A DNA stretch of 64,000 nt, taken from the NCBI GenBank assembly GCA_015485355.1, contig WFTQ01000004.1, positions 1 through 64,000 on the forward strand. The letters run 5' to 3'. Both the position numbers and the translations under genes were made by a program. Source of the DNA: a bacterium. Its GTDB lineage: Bacteria > Calditrichota > Calditrichia > RBG-13-44-9 > J042. This document shows, one piece after another, positions 35,890 to 46,400 of this stretch (positions are counted from its first letter, which is position 1; each line of letters opens with the position of its first letter). The notes under the pieces were generated by a model, which worked only from the letters and a program-made list of their open reading frames with translations, was not told the DNA's origin and searched no databases.

Positions 35890-36551
35890 GATGAAAATTT
35901 TATTTTTTTGTATAAAATCAAGTTCGCCGTAGTCGGCTTCGAAATCCGCCATAGTACCCGAACCCAAGGTAAGTAACCGCTATATTCCCATACAGCCGGA
36001 GCCCATGAATATCGACCCAATACCCCCCATGACAAGATATTCGGGCAATTTCTATCCACAATGGTGATATTTTAAGCGATCGGAGATTACTTCCAGAGTG
36101 ACTTTTTTACCATAGAATCGGATTTTAAACCCAGCCGCTGAATCCGCAGGCTCACGAAAACCTGGTTTAAGAACAACCATCCGTCGAACTTTGCCCAGCC
36201 GCATGACCCGAAAAATACGTTTGATAATGAATACTACAGGAAATTCGCCTTTATTGCGCAGGTGAAAAGTCTTCCGCCTGGGGAATCCCTTTCTCATAAA
36301 AGTACCGTGCCTCATCCGGGCAATCGCACGGTTAAGATATTTCAAGACATCCCGCATAGAACCCGCCCATGCCCGCCACCCGGAAGGTCAAAAACACTGA
36401 TCGAACCCAATGAGAAAGCCGCCGGTCATTTTCTTTCTCCGGTCTGCGAGACGTTCTTTGGGGAGCACAATCGTTCCCGATGAGGCTGGATCGAGATGAT
36501 CAACGGTGAACAGAAGGATTCAACAGAGTTCGAACACCCAATAAGGTTTAT
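35890..36551. other. intergenic region without a convincing gene
   Basis: An open frame on the minus strand (36052-36357, 101 codons) is very basic, has no ribosome site and matches nothing I recognise. No clear terminator was found for the saccharopine dehydrogenase gene. Confidence 0.4.
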
Positions 36552-37877
36552 TTAATCGGTCACTACTTCCCGGTGCTCCCGACAACGGATACCCAAGCGT
36601 TCCAATTCTTCCAGCACCGGGAGATACAATTGGGGCCATACCGGGATATGCACACCGGGCTGCTGGAATTTCCCTTCCAGGATCAACCGGGCGGCAATGG
36701 CAGCAGGCAGAGACACGGTACGGGCCATGGCGGTATCCCCATCCGGTTGCCCATACTCAATGAGGGTGGAGGTGATCCGTTCTGTCCTATCAGGGTATTT
36801 TACCCGGAAATCGTGATACAACACCACCAGATCCTGTTCTCCGGGCTGATACTGCATTTTTTCCAGCATCAGGTGGGTCAGAAAATCGATAGGGGTGGTT
36901 TGATCTTCCGGGAACGGGGTATCGGAGAAAAAGCCCAACCACTCCAGTTTCCGCAGAACCGGATCCTGCTCTTTTATGGAAAGTCGACGAATGATAAACC
37001 GTTTTAAATCCTCCTCTTCTTCCAGGCCCAGGATCCGCTTCAATACCGACCGATAAGACAGCTGCTTAATCCCCGAGACCCCATCTTCCTTCAACAGCCC
37101 CAATGTTGCCAGGGCCTTCATCACCTGGCTCCATCCGGGATACCTTAGCGTCCCCCGAAACATGGTCCGGGTTTCCGGTATCTGATATAAATCGATATAT
37201 TGCAGGGAATCCCGATTGGTATACACCTCCAAATAGAAATCATCGATGCGAATGTTCCAGTGATAATTAAACAGATCGCTTCCGGGAATTTCCACCACTT
37301 TACCTTGCTCCAGGAATCGAGCTCCGTTCCGTCCTGCCATGAGGACTCCCCGGGGACTCCAGGAAAATTTGTAACCCAAGGGATTGGTGTTCGCCCTGGG
37401 AGCTGGAATTCCGCCGCAATAGGAACGAAACTCCAACACCTTACCGCCGTTTGCATGAACCTGATCAATAATTTGCTTTGCCGACATATGGTCGATGCCG
37501 GGATCCAGCCCGATTTCCATCAATATCACCACCTTGTGTTCCCGGGCCTTAGAGTCCAACTGCCGAATGGCCGGGGAAAGATAGGAGGTGGTGATAAACG
37601 GTTTTCGATAGGTTAAGCACAATCGAGCGAATTTTTCGTGATAGGTATAAGGTAATAAACTGATCACCAGATCGGCCCGGTCAACCAATCGATCCAATTC
37701 GGTTTCGTTATGGATGTTTAAAGGCAGCGCCTCGGCATGGGAATGATGTTGAATCAACTTTTCCGCTTTCCATACGGTGCGAGAGGCCAGAATAACGCGA
37801 TAATCAGGGAAATTCAATAAATAATTGACCATCGGGCGGGCAACCCTTCCGGCACCCAGAATGACCACATTTTTCAT
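36552..37877 (-). CDS. saccharopine dehydrogenase/reductase (LYS9/AASS C-terminal type)
   Basis: 441 aa from ATG 37877, which has GGAGGAGCGG; the open frame runs on to 37958. Rossmann motif VVILGAGRVARPMVNYLL at the N-terminus, VISLLPYTYHEKFARLC, and the family hallmark MEIGLDPGIDHMSA. The C-terminal domain (about 135-420) includes SYCGGIPAPRANTNPLGYKF. In characterised homologues it interconverts saccharopine with aminoadipate semialdehyde plus glutamate. The preceding gene on the same strand encodes the other half of the pathway. Confidence 0.92.
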   Translation of the reverse strand: MKNVVILGAGRVARPMVNYLLNFPDYRVILASRTVWKAEKLIQHHSHAEALPLNIHNETELDRLVDRADLVISLLPYTYHEKFARLCLTYRKPFITTSYLSPAIRQLDSKAREHKVVILMEIGLDPGIDHMSAKQIIDQVHANGGKVLEFRSYCGGIPAPRANTNPLGYKFSWSPRGVLMAGRNGARFLEQGKVVEIPGSDLFNYHWNIRIDDFYLEVYTNRDSLQYIDLYQIPETRTMFRGTLRYPGWSQVMKALATLGLLKEDGVSGIKQLSYRSVLKRILGLEEEEDLKRFIIRRLSIKEQDPVLRKLEWLGFFSDTPFPEDQTTPIDFLTHLMLEKMQYQPGEQDLVVLYHDFRVKYPDRTERITSTLIEYGQPDGDTAMARTVSLPAAIAARLILEGKFQQPGVHIPVWPQLYLPVLEELERLGIRCREHREVVTD

Positions 37878-38064
37878 CCGCTCCTCCTGATTCAACACAT
37901 ACACGGGGACCCGGTTGCGTCGGATCCCATCCTTTCCGGAAAATCGGGAGAACTTCAACCATAGCGGCCTGAAATCTATACCATGGGCGGCAAAAAAATC
38001 AAGCCATTTTCAAAATGGGAAAATGAATCAGGCTTCCATTTCACACCCCTGATTCGTATCGTTT

Positions 38065-39378
38065 TCACTTTAAAAAATTTTCCAGATACCGGAATTTCGG
38101 GGTTAGTTTCCCCTGATGGGCGATCACGGCACCCTGAAAGGCCGGAGGTAATTCAAGCCGCTCGAAGACCCGATCAAACTCCACCGTGGCCAATCGCGGA
38201 ACAAAGGGTAACAGGGCCTTACCGAATGCCTCGGAGGCCTCCCGCGGAAGCTCGGTGGGCAATTTATCTACCGCCAGGACCACAACCCCTCGCCCCGCAA
38301 ATCCATCCTCCACACGAGGGATCAGGGGATCGAACACATAAACCGGATGCAACGAATTGGCAGCCTTGACCGTGGTCTCCAGAGAGCCCTCAACGTCACA
38401 GGTAATATCGCCAATCACCCGCAACAACGGACGCTTTTGCCGGTTAAACAGCTGCCGTAAAAAAGCGCGGGTTAAGATTCTGGGGAAACGGGGTTCCCAG
38501 TAAATCCCATTCACGATGACGGTTAAATAGGGAACAAAATGCTCGAAACGGGAACGAAACCTTTCCGGGTGGGTCATCAACAATTCCCTATCGAAAGGGG
38601 TATCCGGATGAATAGGCTCGTATAAATGTTCTTTTAAGAAACGGACTTTATAAACCTTTTTGGAAGAGAATTGTCCGGCGGCAAAGAATGCCGGCAACTC
38701 TTCGGGTTGCAGCTCCTCATGGGGCAGCAAATCAACAATACTCTGGGCTCCTTGTGAGACATGCCCTCGTCCGGTAAATCCAACGATCAACGGTACTATG
38801 GTCCGGGGAAGGCCCGTTGCGGCGATCGTTTCCCCCACTTTCCGGACAGCCTGCCGGGCAGCCTCCAGGCATCCATATTCAATGGCCTGCCGTATTCGGC
38901 CAAAAGGCGTTTCGATCCCCTCCCATAACAGACGCCGTCCCAATGCCCAAAGGGTATCGATCATCCCGGCATATCCGGCAAAATCACTAAAGTAAATTAA
39001 TCGTTTTCCCTTTTCATCGACCACCAGCTCGTAATCCAATAACGTATCCCTTAGTTGCAGAATTCGTTTTAACATGGGCATATTGTACGGTTGGCCTTTG
39101 ATGGTATGAGAAAAAAAACAGTACACCCGTCGGGCTTGCAGATCTGTTACAGGAATTTCTTTTACTCCAAAAATAACATGGCAATCGCTTAAATCGGTCG
39201 AGATTTCCGCGCCTGCCGCCCGGTACTCCTCCTCTCTAAAAAATCGATGTTCTGAAGGTTCGACGATTACCCGTATTCGGTATTCTTCCACCAATCGTTT
39301 AACTTGTTGTGGCGTCAAGGGTGCTCTCCGTTCGGTGTGATCTTTGGTTTCCTTCCGGATTCCAATAACACCTTTCAT
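38065..39378 (-). CDS. lysine-ketoglutarate reductase-like protein (AASS N-terminal type)
   Basis: 437 aa from ATG 39378, preceded by GGAGGAAGCCAAG. AlaDH/PNT-like N-terminal domain with IGIRKETKDHTERRAPLTP and VIFGVKEIPV, then CFFSHTIKGQPYNMPML and the nucleotide loop VGFTGRGHVSQGAQS. The region RVIGDITCDVEGSLETTVKA is typical of the LKR half of the bifunctional lysine catabolic enzyme. It would condense lysine and 2-oxoglutarate to saccharopine. It is followed 187 bases later by the dehydrogenase half, so this is a split version of the eukaryotic fusion. Confidence 0.9.
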   Translation of the reverse strand: MKGVIGIRKETKDHTERRAPLTPQQVKRLVEEYRIRVIVEPSEHRFFREEEYRAAGAEISTDLSDCHVIFGVKEIPVTDLQARRVYCFFSHTIKGQPYNMPMLKRILQLRDTLLDYELVVDEKGKRLIYFSDFAGYAGMIDTLWALGRRLLWEGIETPFGRIRQAIEYGCLEAARQAVRKVGETIAATGLPRTIVPLIVGFTGRGHVSQGAQSIVDLLPHEELQPEELPAFFAAGQFSSKKVYKVRFLKEHLYEPIHPDTPFDRELLMTHPERFRSRFEHFVPYLTVIVNGIYWEPRFPRILTRAFLRQLFNRQKRPLLRVIGDITCDVEGSLETTVKAANSLHPVYVFDPLIPRVEDGFAGRGVVVLAVDKLPTELPREASEAFGKALLPFVPRLATVEFDRVFERLELPPAFQGAVIAHQGKLTPKFRYLENFLK

Positions 39379-39420
39379 CTTGGCTTCCTCCATGCTCAAC
39401 GGTTATGTGGCTGACAAAGC

Positions 39421-39666
39421 AGGGCTTGCGCCCTCGGACCACTCACACCGCCCTACGCACGGTTCCGTATCCGGCGGTTCGCCCACTGACAGGGAGCAGC
39501 GTGTCCGGCTGAGGAGCGCCGGCGACGAAGCATCTCCGAAACGGCAAGGGAGAGAGATGCTTCGCTGCGCTCAGAATGACCGAAAGGAGCTTTACCGGGC
39601 CGGTAGAGGACTTCCCGCATTCCAGAGCCGGTCACCTTCCAGGGATGGCCCCCGCCGGGCGCACCC
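39421..39666. repeat. composite intergenic repeat, copy 2
   Basis: About 246 bp, diverged copy of the element at 32614-32848, same orientation. It begins with a small hairpin AGGGC-TTGC-GCCCT. The section ACCGCC...CGTATCCGGCGGT can also pair. The palindromic core is 39503-39580 (GTCCGGCTGAG ... CTCAGAATGAC). It ends six bases before the terminator of the next minus-strand gene. Confidence 0.85.
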
Positions 39667-39671
39667 AGAAA

Positions 39672-39702
39672 AAAAGCACCCGCCGCAACGGCAGGTGCTT
39701 TT
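39672..39702 (-). terminator. intrinsic terminator of the duplicated-domain lipoprotein gene
   Basis: 14-bp stem (one G-U type pair) AAAAGCACCCGCCG / CGGCAGGTGCTTTT with loop CAA. On the minus strand a run of seven T residues follows: a textbook Rho-independent terminator 26 bases after the stop. Confidence 0.9.
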
Positions 39703-39727
39703 ACATTGGCATTGAAGGCCCTTTACC

Positions 39728-41059
39728 CTAACTCCAGCTGCCCTGGTTGACAATATTGCCGTTTTCGTCGTAAACTTTCCAGCTGCCCGAATGATCGGCA
39801 TTCCAGGTCACTTCGAATTGAAGCAGGTTATTCTTATAAAACTTCAGGGAACCCGATCCATCGGCATTTTTCTGAACTTCAACCCGGTAACCATCGGAGG
39901 TATTTAAAACCGCGCTCACGCTGCCATCGGCATCCACAGTCCATTCATAGGTGTTCAATATATTGGTGCTGTTTTGTTCGTACAGAGTGAACACACCGCT
40001 TTTCCGGTCGGCACTGATCTGGCCTTCCATAGCTTTCCAGTTTTCGTATTGATTGCCGGCCGCATCGGTACCGTCTATATAAAGCGCCCATTGCGTAGTG
40101 CTATCGGGTTTCATCGTGACTTCCAGACGAATGCTCAGATTCCCTTGATTCATTTCCCAGGTCCAGAGGGAATCCTGATGCGTCATGCTTCCCTGGTGCA
40201 TCACAACTCTCATAAAACCATGAAGGCTTGTGAATAAGTTGTGAAAACTCACATAAGGAGCACCAAAAAATTGGACCTGGCTGGGCGTATTGCTGGGTAT
40301 TGTTACCACGGCATTGTCCAGGGAAGCGGAGATATCCGGTGGGACGGTTCCACCGGCCCCCCAGCTGCCACTGCCGGTTTGTTGTCCATTTTCATCATAG
40401 CTCGCCCAGCTGCCCGATCCGTCGGCATTCCAGCTGGCTTCCAACCGTTTTACCCCATCAATGTACACCACCAGCTCTCCGGAACCATCGGGATTATTGA
40501 CAATGTCCAACCGCTGATTCTCGCCGGTCGTCAACGTCGCCCGAATGGTACCATCCTGTTCCACCGTCCAGCTATAGGTAAAGCGAAGGGTCTGCGTAAC
40601 GGGATCAAATACTTTAAAAGTCCCCGCCTTTCCATCACGACTTAAAGAAGCTTCCAAAATTTTTACATTGTTGTAGGGAGTCTCTGTTTGAGGATCGACA
40701 CCATTGAAGTACAATTCCCATTTCTGGGTACCATCGTCTTCCACCCAGGCCACCAGGCGCACCGTAAAGGTGTTGTGAGTCTGTTCCCACACCCATTTGC
40801 CGTCTTCTCGTTTGACCTGGGTACTCTGAATCAGTGTTCGCCATCGCTGGTAAATTTCTGTAAAGGAGTTGCGAAAGCTCCCCAACATCTGCCCATAAGG
40901 TCTCACCTGATCGGGAGTATCGGCGGGCACTTCGGTGACATTGGCTTCCAGGTTCGGGGGGAGTTGGGGCGGTTCCTGCTCGGGCCCGGTGGTTTCCTTC
41001 GCACACCCCAACAACAGTACCATCCCAAGTGCCAGAACGGCAAATCCTATTTTCTTCAT
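39728..41059 (-). CDS. lipoprotein with a tandemly duplicated beta-rich domain
   Basis: 443 aa from ATG 41059, which has GGAGGAGATCGAG. Lipobox LLLGC (Cys at about 19), a Pro/Glu-rich linker, then two ~195-residue repeats. Paired landmarks: VPADTPDQVRPYG / IPSNTPSQVQFFG, WELYFNGVDPQTETPYNN / WALYIDGTDAAGNQYEN, FTYSWTVEQDGTIRATL / NTYEWTVDADGSVSAVL, and WNADGSGSWASYDENG / WNADHSGSWKVYDENG. The latter resemble MORN-like or carbohydrate-binding turns. No catalytic residues recognised. Probably an outer-membrane lipoprotein of unknown role. Confidence 0.75.
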   Translation of the reverse strand: MKKIGFAVLALGMVLLLGCAKETTGPEQEPPQLPPNLEANVTEVPADTPDQVRPYGQMLGSFRNSFTEIYQRWRTLIQSTQVKREDGKWVWEQTHNTFTVRLVAWVEDDGTQKWELYFNGVDPQTETPYNNVKILEASLSRDGKAGTFKVFDPVTQTLRFTYSWTVEQDGTIRATLTTGENQRLDIVNNPDGSGELVVYIDGVKRLEASWNADGSGSWASYDENGQQTGSGSWGAGGTVPPDISASLDNAVVTIPSNTPSQVQFFGAPYVSFHNLFTSLHGFMRVVMHQGSMTHQDSLWTWEMNQGNLSIRLEVTMKPDSTTQWALYIDGTDAAGNQYENWKAMEGQISADRKSGVFTLYEQNSTNILNTYEWTVDADGSVSAVLNTSDGYRVEVQKNADGSGSLKFYKNNLLQFEVTWNADHSGSWKVYDENGNIVNQGSWS

Positions 41060-41194
41060 CTCGATCTCCTCCAATTTCAATTTTCCACATCCAGAATGTT
41101 AATATTTATTGTCCTATCGGGATGTGGTTCCCATCAAGTTCATCTTTTTTTTCCGCTCATCTGTATTCCAAAACACATTTCTTTATCCGCTGTT

Positions 41195-43225
<2,031 letters not shown>

Positions 43226-43293
43226 TCAACTTATCGTCCACACCAGAGACTTTTTACTTTCCATTGCCGGTTTGCTAAATTAAATTAAAGTTA

Positions 43294-43896
43294 ATGAGAA
43301 AAAAACTGCTTACATATTTGCTCATTTATTTTACTTTTCTTTTCTGGAAATGTACCAATCCCTTCAGCATTCGCACGGCCGAACCGCCCATTCTCACCGG
43401 AGAAAAGCAATTGTCCAAGAACCTCCAAAACCACCCCGATTCTTTGCTGGCGAAATTGCGCTATGCATTTTTACAAAAAAACAGCATCTATTATCAGGAA
43501 TGTTTAGCGGACTCCCAGGAGGTGGGCAAAAATTTTGTGTTTGTTCCCGAAAAAAACGAATCGTTCCGCTTTACGAACTGGTCCCGGCAGGATGAGATCA
43601 ACTATTTTTCGAACCTCATTAACCAGAACGATCTGGATCGCATTGAAATTGAATTTTACGATCATGCGGAATGGAACGCCGCACCCACCTCCACCGACAC
43701 CTTGTCTACTCAATTCGCCTATCGCATCAACCTGATCTTTCGGAAAAGGGTGGAGACCTATCAGGGACGAACGGTCATGAAAATCCTGCGGTCTACTTTG
43801 TCCCAATGGTATATCTACCACTGGGAAGATTTTCATCCCGGGCGAGAAGAACAAGCGACCTGGTCCACTCTAAAGGCCGATTATCGGTATAATTAA
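43294..43896 (+). CDS. lipoprotein, NTF2-like paralogue A
   Basis: 200 aa with lipobox LFWKC followed by TNPF (Cys at about 20). The mature part starts with a helix carrying LLAKLRYAFLQKNSIYYQEC. It ends with beta strands (YRINLIFRKRVETYQGRTVM, QWYIYHWEDFHPG), a pattern like NTF2-like/SnoaL folds. It is a paralogue of the next gene, which starts 2 bases after its stop. The ribosome site is weak (AAAG). Divergent promoters with ligA are expected in the 77-base gap. Function unknown. Confidence 0.72.
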   Translation: MRKKLLTYLLIYFTFLFWKCTNPFSIRTAEPPILTGEKQLSKNLQNHPDSLLAKLRYAFLQKNSIYYQECLADSQEVGKNFVFVPEKNESFRFTNWSRQDEINYFSNLINQNDLDRIEIEFYDHAEWNAAPTSTDTLSTQFAYRINLIFRKRVETYQGRTVMKILRSTLSQWYIYHWEDFHPGREEQATWSTLKADYRYN

Positions 43897-43898
43897 CC

Positions 43899-44426
43899 AT
43901 GCGCGGCGAATTCGGCAAACAGCTGTTTCTCCTGATCCTGGTCACCGGATATTTCATGCTGATCCACTGTGTAAACCCTTTTGCGCCAAAGGCCGTGGAT
44001 GAAGGGGTATCCTATTCCCGACTGCTCACCAATCAGGAAACCCCCGAAGCCGTGTTGACCAACTTCCGTTACGCATATACCTATAAAGACTCCCTGATAT
44101 ACAGTGAATTATTTGATAGCACTTTTATTTTCCGAAGCTGGGACTACAATGTGACCCCGCCCATTCCCATTGAATGGGGACGAGACATCGAACTGCGAAC
44201 AACGGCCCGCATGTTCCGGTTTTTCAATACGATCGATCTGATCTGGAACTCCACCATCTATTTGTATTACGACTCTACAAAAACAGAGGCGGAAATGAAA
44301 AAAACCTTCACCCTGACCTTCGACGGAGGGAAGAGCATTCCCACGCTCAATGGCGAAGTGATCTTTAAATTCATCAAACGAGGCAAGAGATGGTATATTA
44401 CCCTATGGGAAGATCTGCAAATTTAA
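43899..44426 (+). CDS. lipoprotein, NTF2-like paralogue B
   Basis: 175 aa with lipobox FMLIHC followed by VNPF. It parallels the gene before it: AVLTNFRYAYTYKDSLIYSE against LLAKLRYAFLQKNSIYYQEC, and RWYITLWEDLQI against QWYIYHWEDFHP at the end. Likely a tandem duplicate, anchored in the outer membrane. It sits 13 bases ahead of the PdxJ-like gene, so the three form an operon. Function unknown. Confidence 0.72.
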   Translation: MRGEFGKQLFLLILVTGYFMLIHCVNPFAPKAVDEGVSYSRLLTNQETPEAVLTNFRYAYTYKDSLIYSELFDSTFIFRSWDYNVTPPIPIEWGRDIELRTTARMFRFFNTIDLIWNSTIYLYYDSTKTEAEMKKTFTLTFDGGKSIPTLNGEVIFKFIKRGKRWYITLWEDLQI

Positions 44427-44439
44427 CCAAAGGAGAACT

Positions 44440-45168
44440 ATGGGGATGAAACGCTTGACAGTGGCTCTGGACGATATTGCTCGTATTCAAGAAATTTTTG
44501 GAAATGACGCTCTCGATCCCGTGCGTTACGGCATTTTGTGCGAAACGTACGGGGCCGATGGACTATCCGTAACCCTGACCCATTCGGCGCGAGGCATTCC
44601 GGAAAAAGACATCCGTTTGCTCAAAGACCTTCGTCGCTCCTATTTAAACCTGCATATTCCTTTCCATGCCGAGTTGTTTAAACTGGCACTCTCGATCGCC
44701 CCGGATATGGTGACCTTCGTGGAAACCCCACACAACCAACCGGATAAACTGCTTCCTCTCTCTCCATCCGTGTTGAACGAAACGCTGGGTGAAGTTTTAC
44801 CGAATTTTCAATCCAACAACATCTCCGTGGCGGTCTTGATTTCGCCGGACATTAATGTGTTAAAGTCCCTCAGCAAACTGGAAATCGATTATGTGGAACT
44901 GGATTGCACCGAATACACACATGCCACCAATACGAATGATGAGCTGGTGGCGTTAGACAATCTGAAAACCGCCGCCATGGGAGCGGCGAAATTGGGATTG
45001 GGAATCAACTGTTACGGCGGCATTGGTTATCAACATCTGGCGGACTTACGTCAGCTTCCCCATCTGGAAGACGTGACCATCGGTCAAAGCTTGATTCAGC
45101 GGGCTTTTTTAATGGGATTAGAAAAGGCGATTCAGGAGGCACGGCTGGCTCTGGGAGCCCGGGGTTAA
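44440..45168 (+). CDS. PdxJ-like protein with replaced catalytic residues
   Basis: 242 aa, colinear over its whole length with pyridoxine 5'-phosphate synthase PdxJ (GADGLSVTLTHSARGIPEKD, INCYGGIGYQHL, EDVTIGQSLIQRAFLMGLEK). Aligned to E. coli PdxJ as I recall it, key positions differ: His12 is Asp, His45 is Thr, Arg47 is Thr, Arg50 is Ala, His52 is Gly, Glu72 is His, and the His of the NAGHG motif is Gly. It probably does not make PNP by the known mechanism. The ribosome site AGGAG suits either ATG 44440 or ATG 44446. It is the third gene of an operon with two lipoproteins. Confidence 0.82.
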   Translation: MGMKRLTVALDDIARIQEIFGNDALDPVRYGILCETYGADGLSVTLTHSARGIPEKDIRLLKDLRRSYLNLHIPFHAELFKLALSIAPDMVTFVETPHNQPDKLLPLSPSVLNETLGEVLPNFQSNNISVAVLISPDINVLKSLSKLEIDYVELDCTEYTHATNTNDELVALDNLKTAAMGAAKLGLGINCYGGIGYQHLADLRQLPHLEDVTIGQSLIQRAFLMGLEKAIQEARLALGARG

Positions 45169-45342
45169 TCGCGCCCTCACCACCCCGGCATCGACCATGG
45201 GATTCAGCTATCGGTTTTATCCGGTGGTTCGGCGATGGGAGGAACACCCTTTTGAAGCCGTTCCTTCAAGGCGGCGACTCCCTGACGTATCCGCGTACCG
45301 CCCCGAACGGATATCCGATTCCTCCACCCGGCCCCATACAAC

Positions 45343-45382
45343 AGTCCGTCCCGCCTCACTAGAAAGACGTGCGGGACGGACT
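45343..45382. terminator. long-stem hairpin between convergent genes
   Basis: Perfect 12-bp stem AGTCCGTCCCGC / GCGGGACGGACT with a 16-base loop, between the PdxJ-like gene and the nicotinamidase-like gene. No U-tract on either strand. Confidence 0.5.
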
Positions 45383-45404
45383 TCGGAGGGCAAAACGATC
45401 CCGT

Positions 45405-46064
45405 TCAAGAGACGGTTTCCTTTGAGCGGAACAGGATTTCCCTTTCCACCACATCACGGGTCTGTACAATGTGTACGCCCTGTCCTTTCCACTTTCCGAT
45501 CAGTTCCCGCCCCCGCTCTTCATAAATGGGCCGCGTGGCGTCTTCGACGAGATACAAATTGAATTTCCCCAGGCGCAAGAATCCTTCCATGGCGTACCTA
45601 TCGCACACATCCAGCGCCACCCCATAAACGACAATGGTTTCGGGTTTGAGAATCTCCAAAACCGGTTCCACATTGGGATTGGAAAATACATCAAACCGTT
45701 GCTTACGGAAAATAATTTCCCCTTTATGAGCCTCGACCATCTGCTTCAGTTGACGGGATTCTATGGGACGGGAATCGATCCACAGAGGATTCCGGGGACG
45801 GGTAGCGGCAATTTTTTCCTGTCCGGCATCGCCCTTTAAACAGTGGGGGGGGAATGTTTCCTTAAAATCCGGACGATCCGAAATTTCGGGATCATCGGGA
45901 TTGTGATAATCCACCGATCCCAGAATGGGAATGCCCTTCTGACGGGCATAGTGGGTCAATTGCTCTAAGTTGGGAAGGAGTTGATCGGCACCAGGAACAT
46001 ACAGCTTACCATCGGGCATCATGAAATCGTACTGTGTATCCACATCCCAGAAGATGATTTTCAT
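45405..46064 (-). CDS. isochorismatase-family cysteine hydrolase, nicotinamidase-like
   Basis: 219 aa from ATG 46064, with GGAGG nine bases upstream; the frame stays open to 46214. Catalytic triad candidates are Asp in FWDVDTQYDF, Lys in IFRKQRFDVFSN and Cys in VYGVALDVCDRYAMEG. Metal-site residues of nicotinamidases appear as DYHN and FPPHCLKGDAGQEK. It probably converts nicotinamide to nicotinate in NAD salvage, though related amidases share these motifs. Confidence 0.82.
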   Translation of the reverse strand: MKIIFWDVDTQYDFMMPDGKLYVPGADQLLPNLEQLTHYARQKGIPILGSVDYHNPDDPEISDRPDFKETFPPHCLKGDAGQEKIAATRPRNPLWIDSRPIESRQLKQMVEAHKGEIIFRKQRFDVFSNPNVEPVLEILKPETIVVYGVALDVCDRYAMEGFLRLGKFNLYLVEDATRPIYEERGRELIGKWKGQGVHIVQTRDVVEREILFRSKETVS

Positions 46065-46400
46065 GTTCGGGCCCTCCTCGTGTTTTCGCCGTTCAAATTT
46101 AATAAATGGGACGATTCCGGGAAAGTTCCCGTGCCGGGGTTCTTCCCCTTCCAACCATCGATGGCGATCCGCCGATTTTCCACCGACCTCGGTACACCCC
46201 ATTCCGGCCGCCACGGGAAATCCGGGCGAATCGTTTTTTCCCTATATTTCGGGAAGCAGGGAGCACCAAGGCAAGACACCATTGCCCTAACCCTACCGGG
46301 AAACAATCTATCGGGGGATTCTCTTTTGTTCATCTCAACACGAGCGGCCGGGACGCTTGTGGATTTTGACCACCAACCCATTTAACCTTTTCGCCTGTAT
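46065..46400. other. intergenic region without a gene
   Basis: Spacer upstream of the nicotinamidase-like gene and downstream of the M16 pair. No clear terminator, promoter or repeat. Confidence 0.4.

Noticed and set aside
36052-36357. 101-codon basic ORF in the gap before the TonB receptor
   Set aside because: No ribosome site, extreme Arg/Lys content and no recognised family. It could still be real, but it is not supported.
39452-39480. Possible group II intron or insertion-sequence end (ACGGTTCCGTAT with flanking GGCGGT pairing)
   Set aside because: The motif is reminiscent of mobile-element termini, but no transposase, maturase or domain V structure could be confirmed. Reported only as a repeat.
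43254-43281. TTTACT-N17-TAAATT as promoter of the lipoprotein/PdxJ-like operon
   Set aside because: Both hexamers are weak, and the implied start would leave almost no leader before the ATG at 43294.
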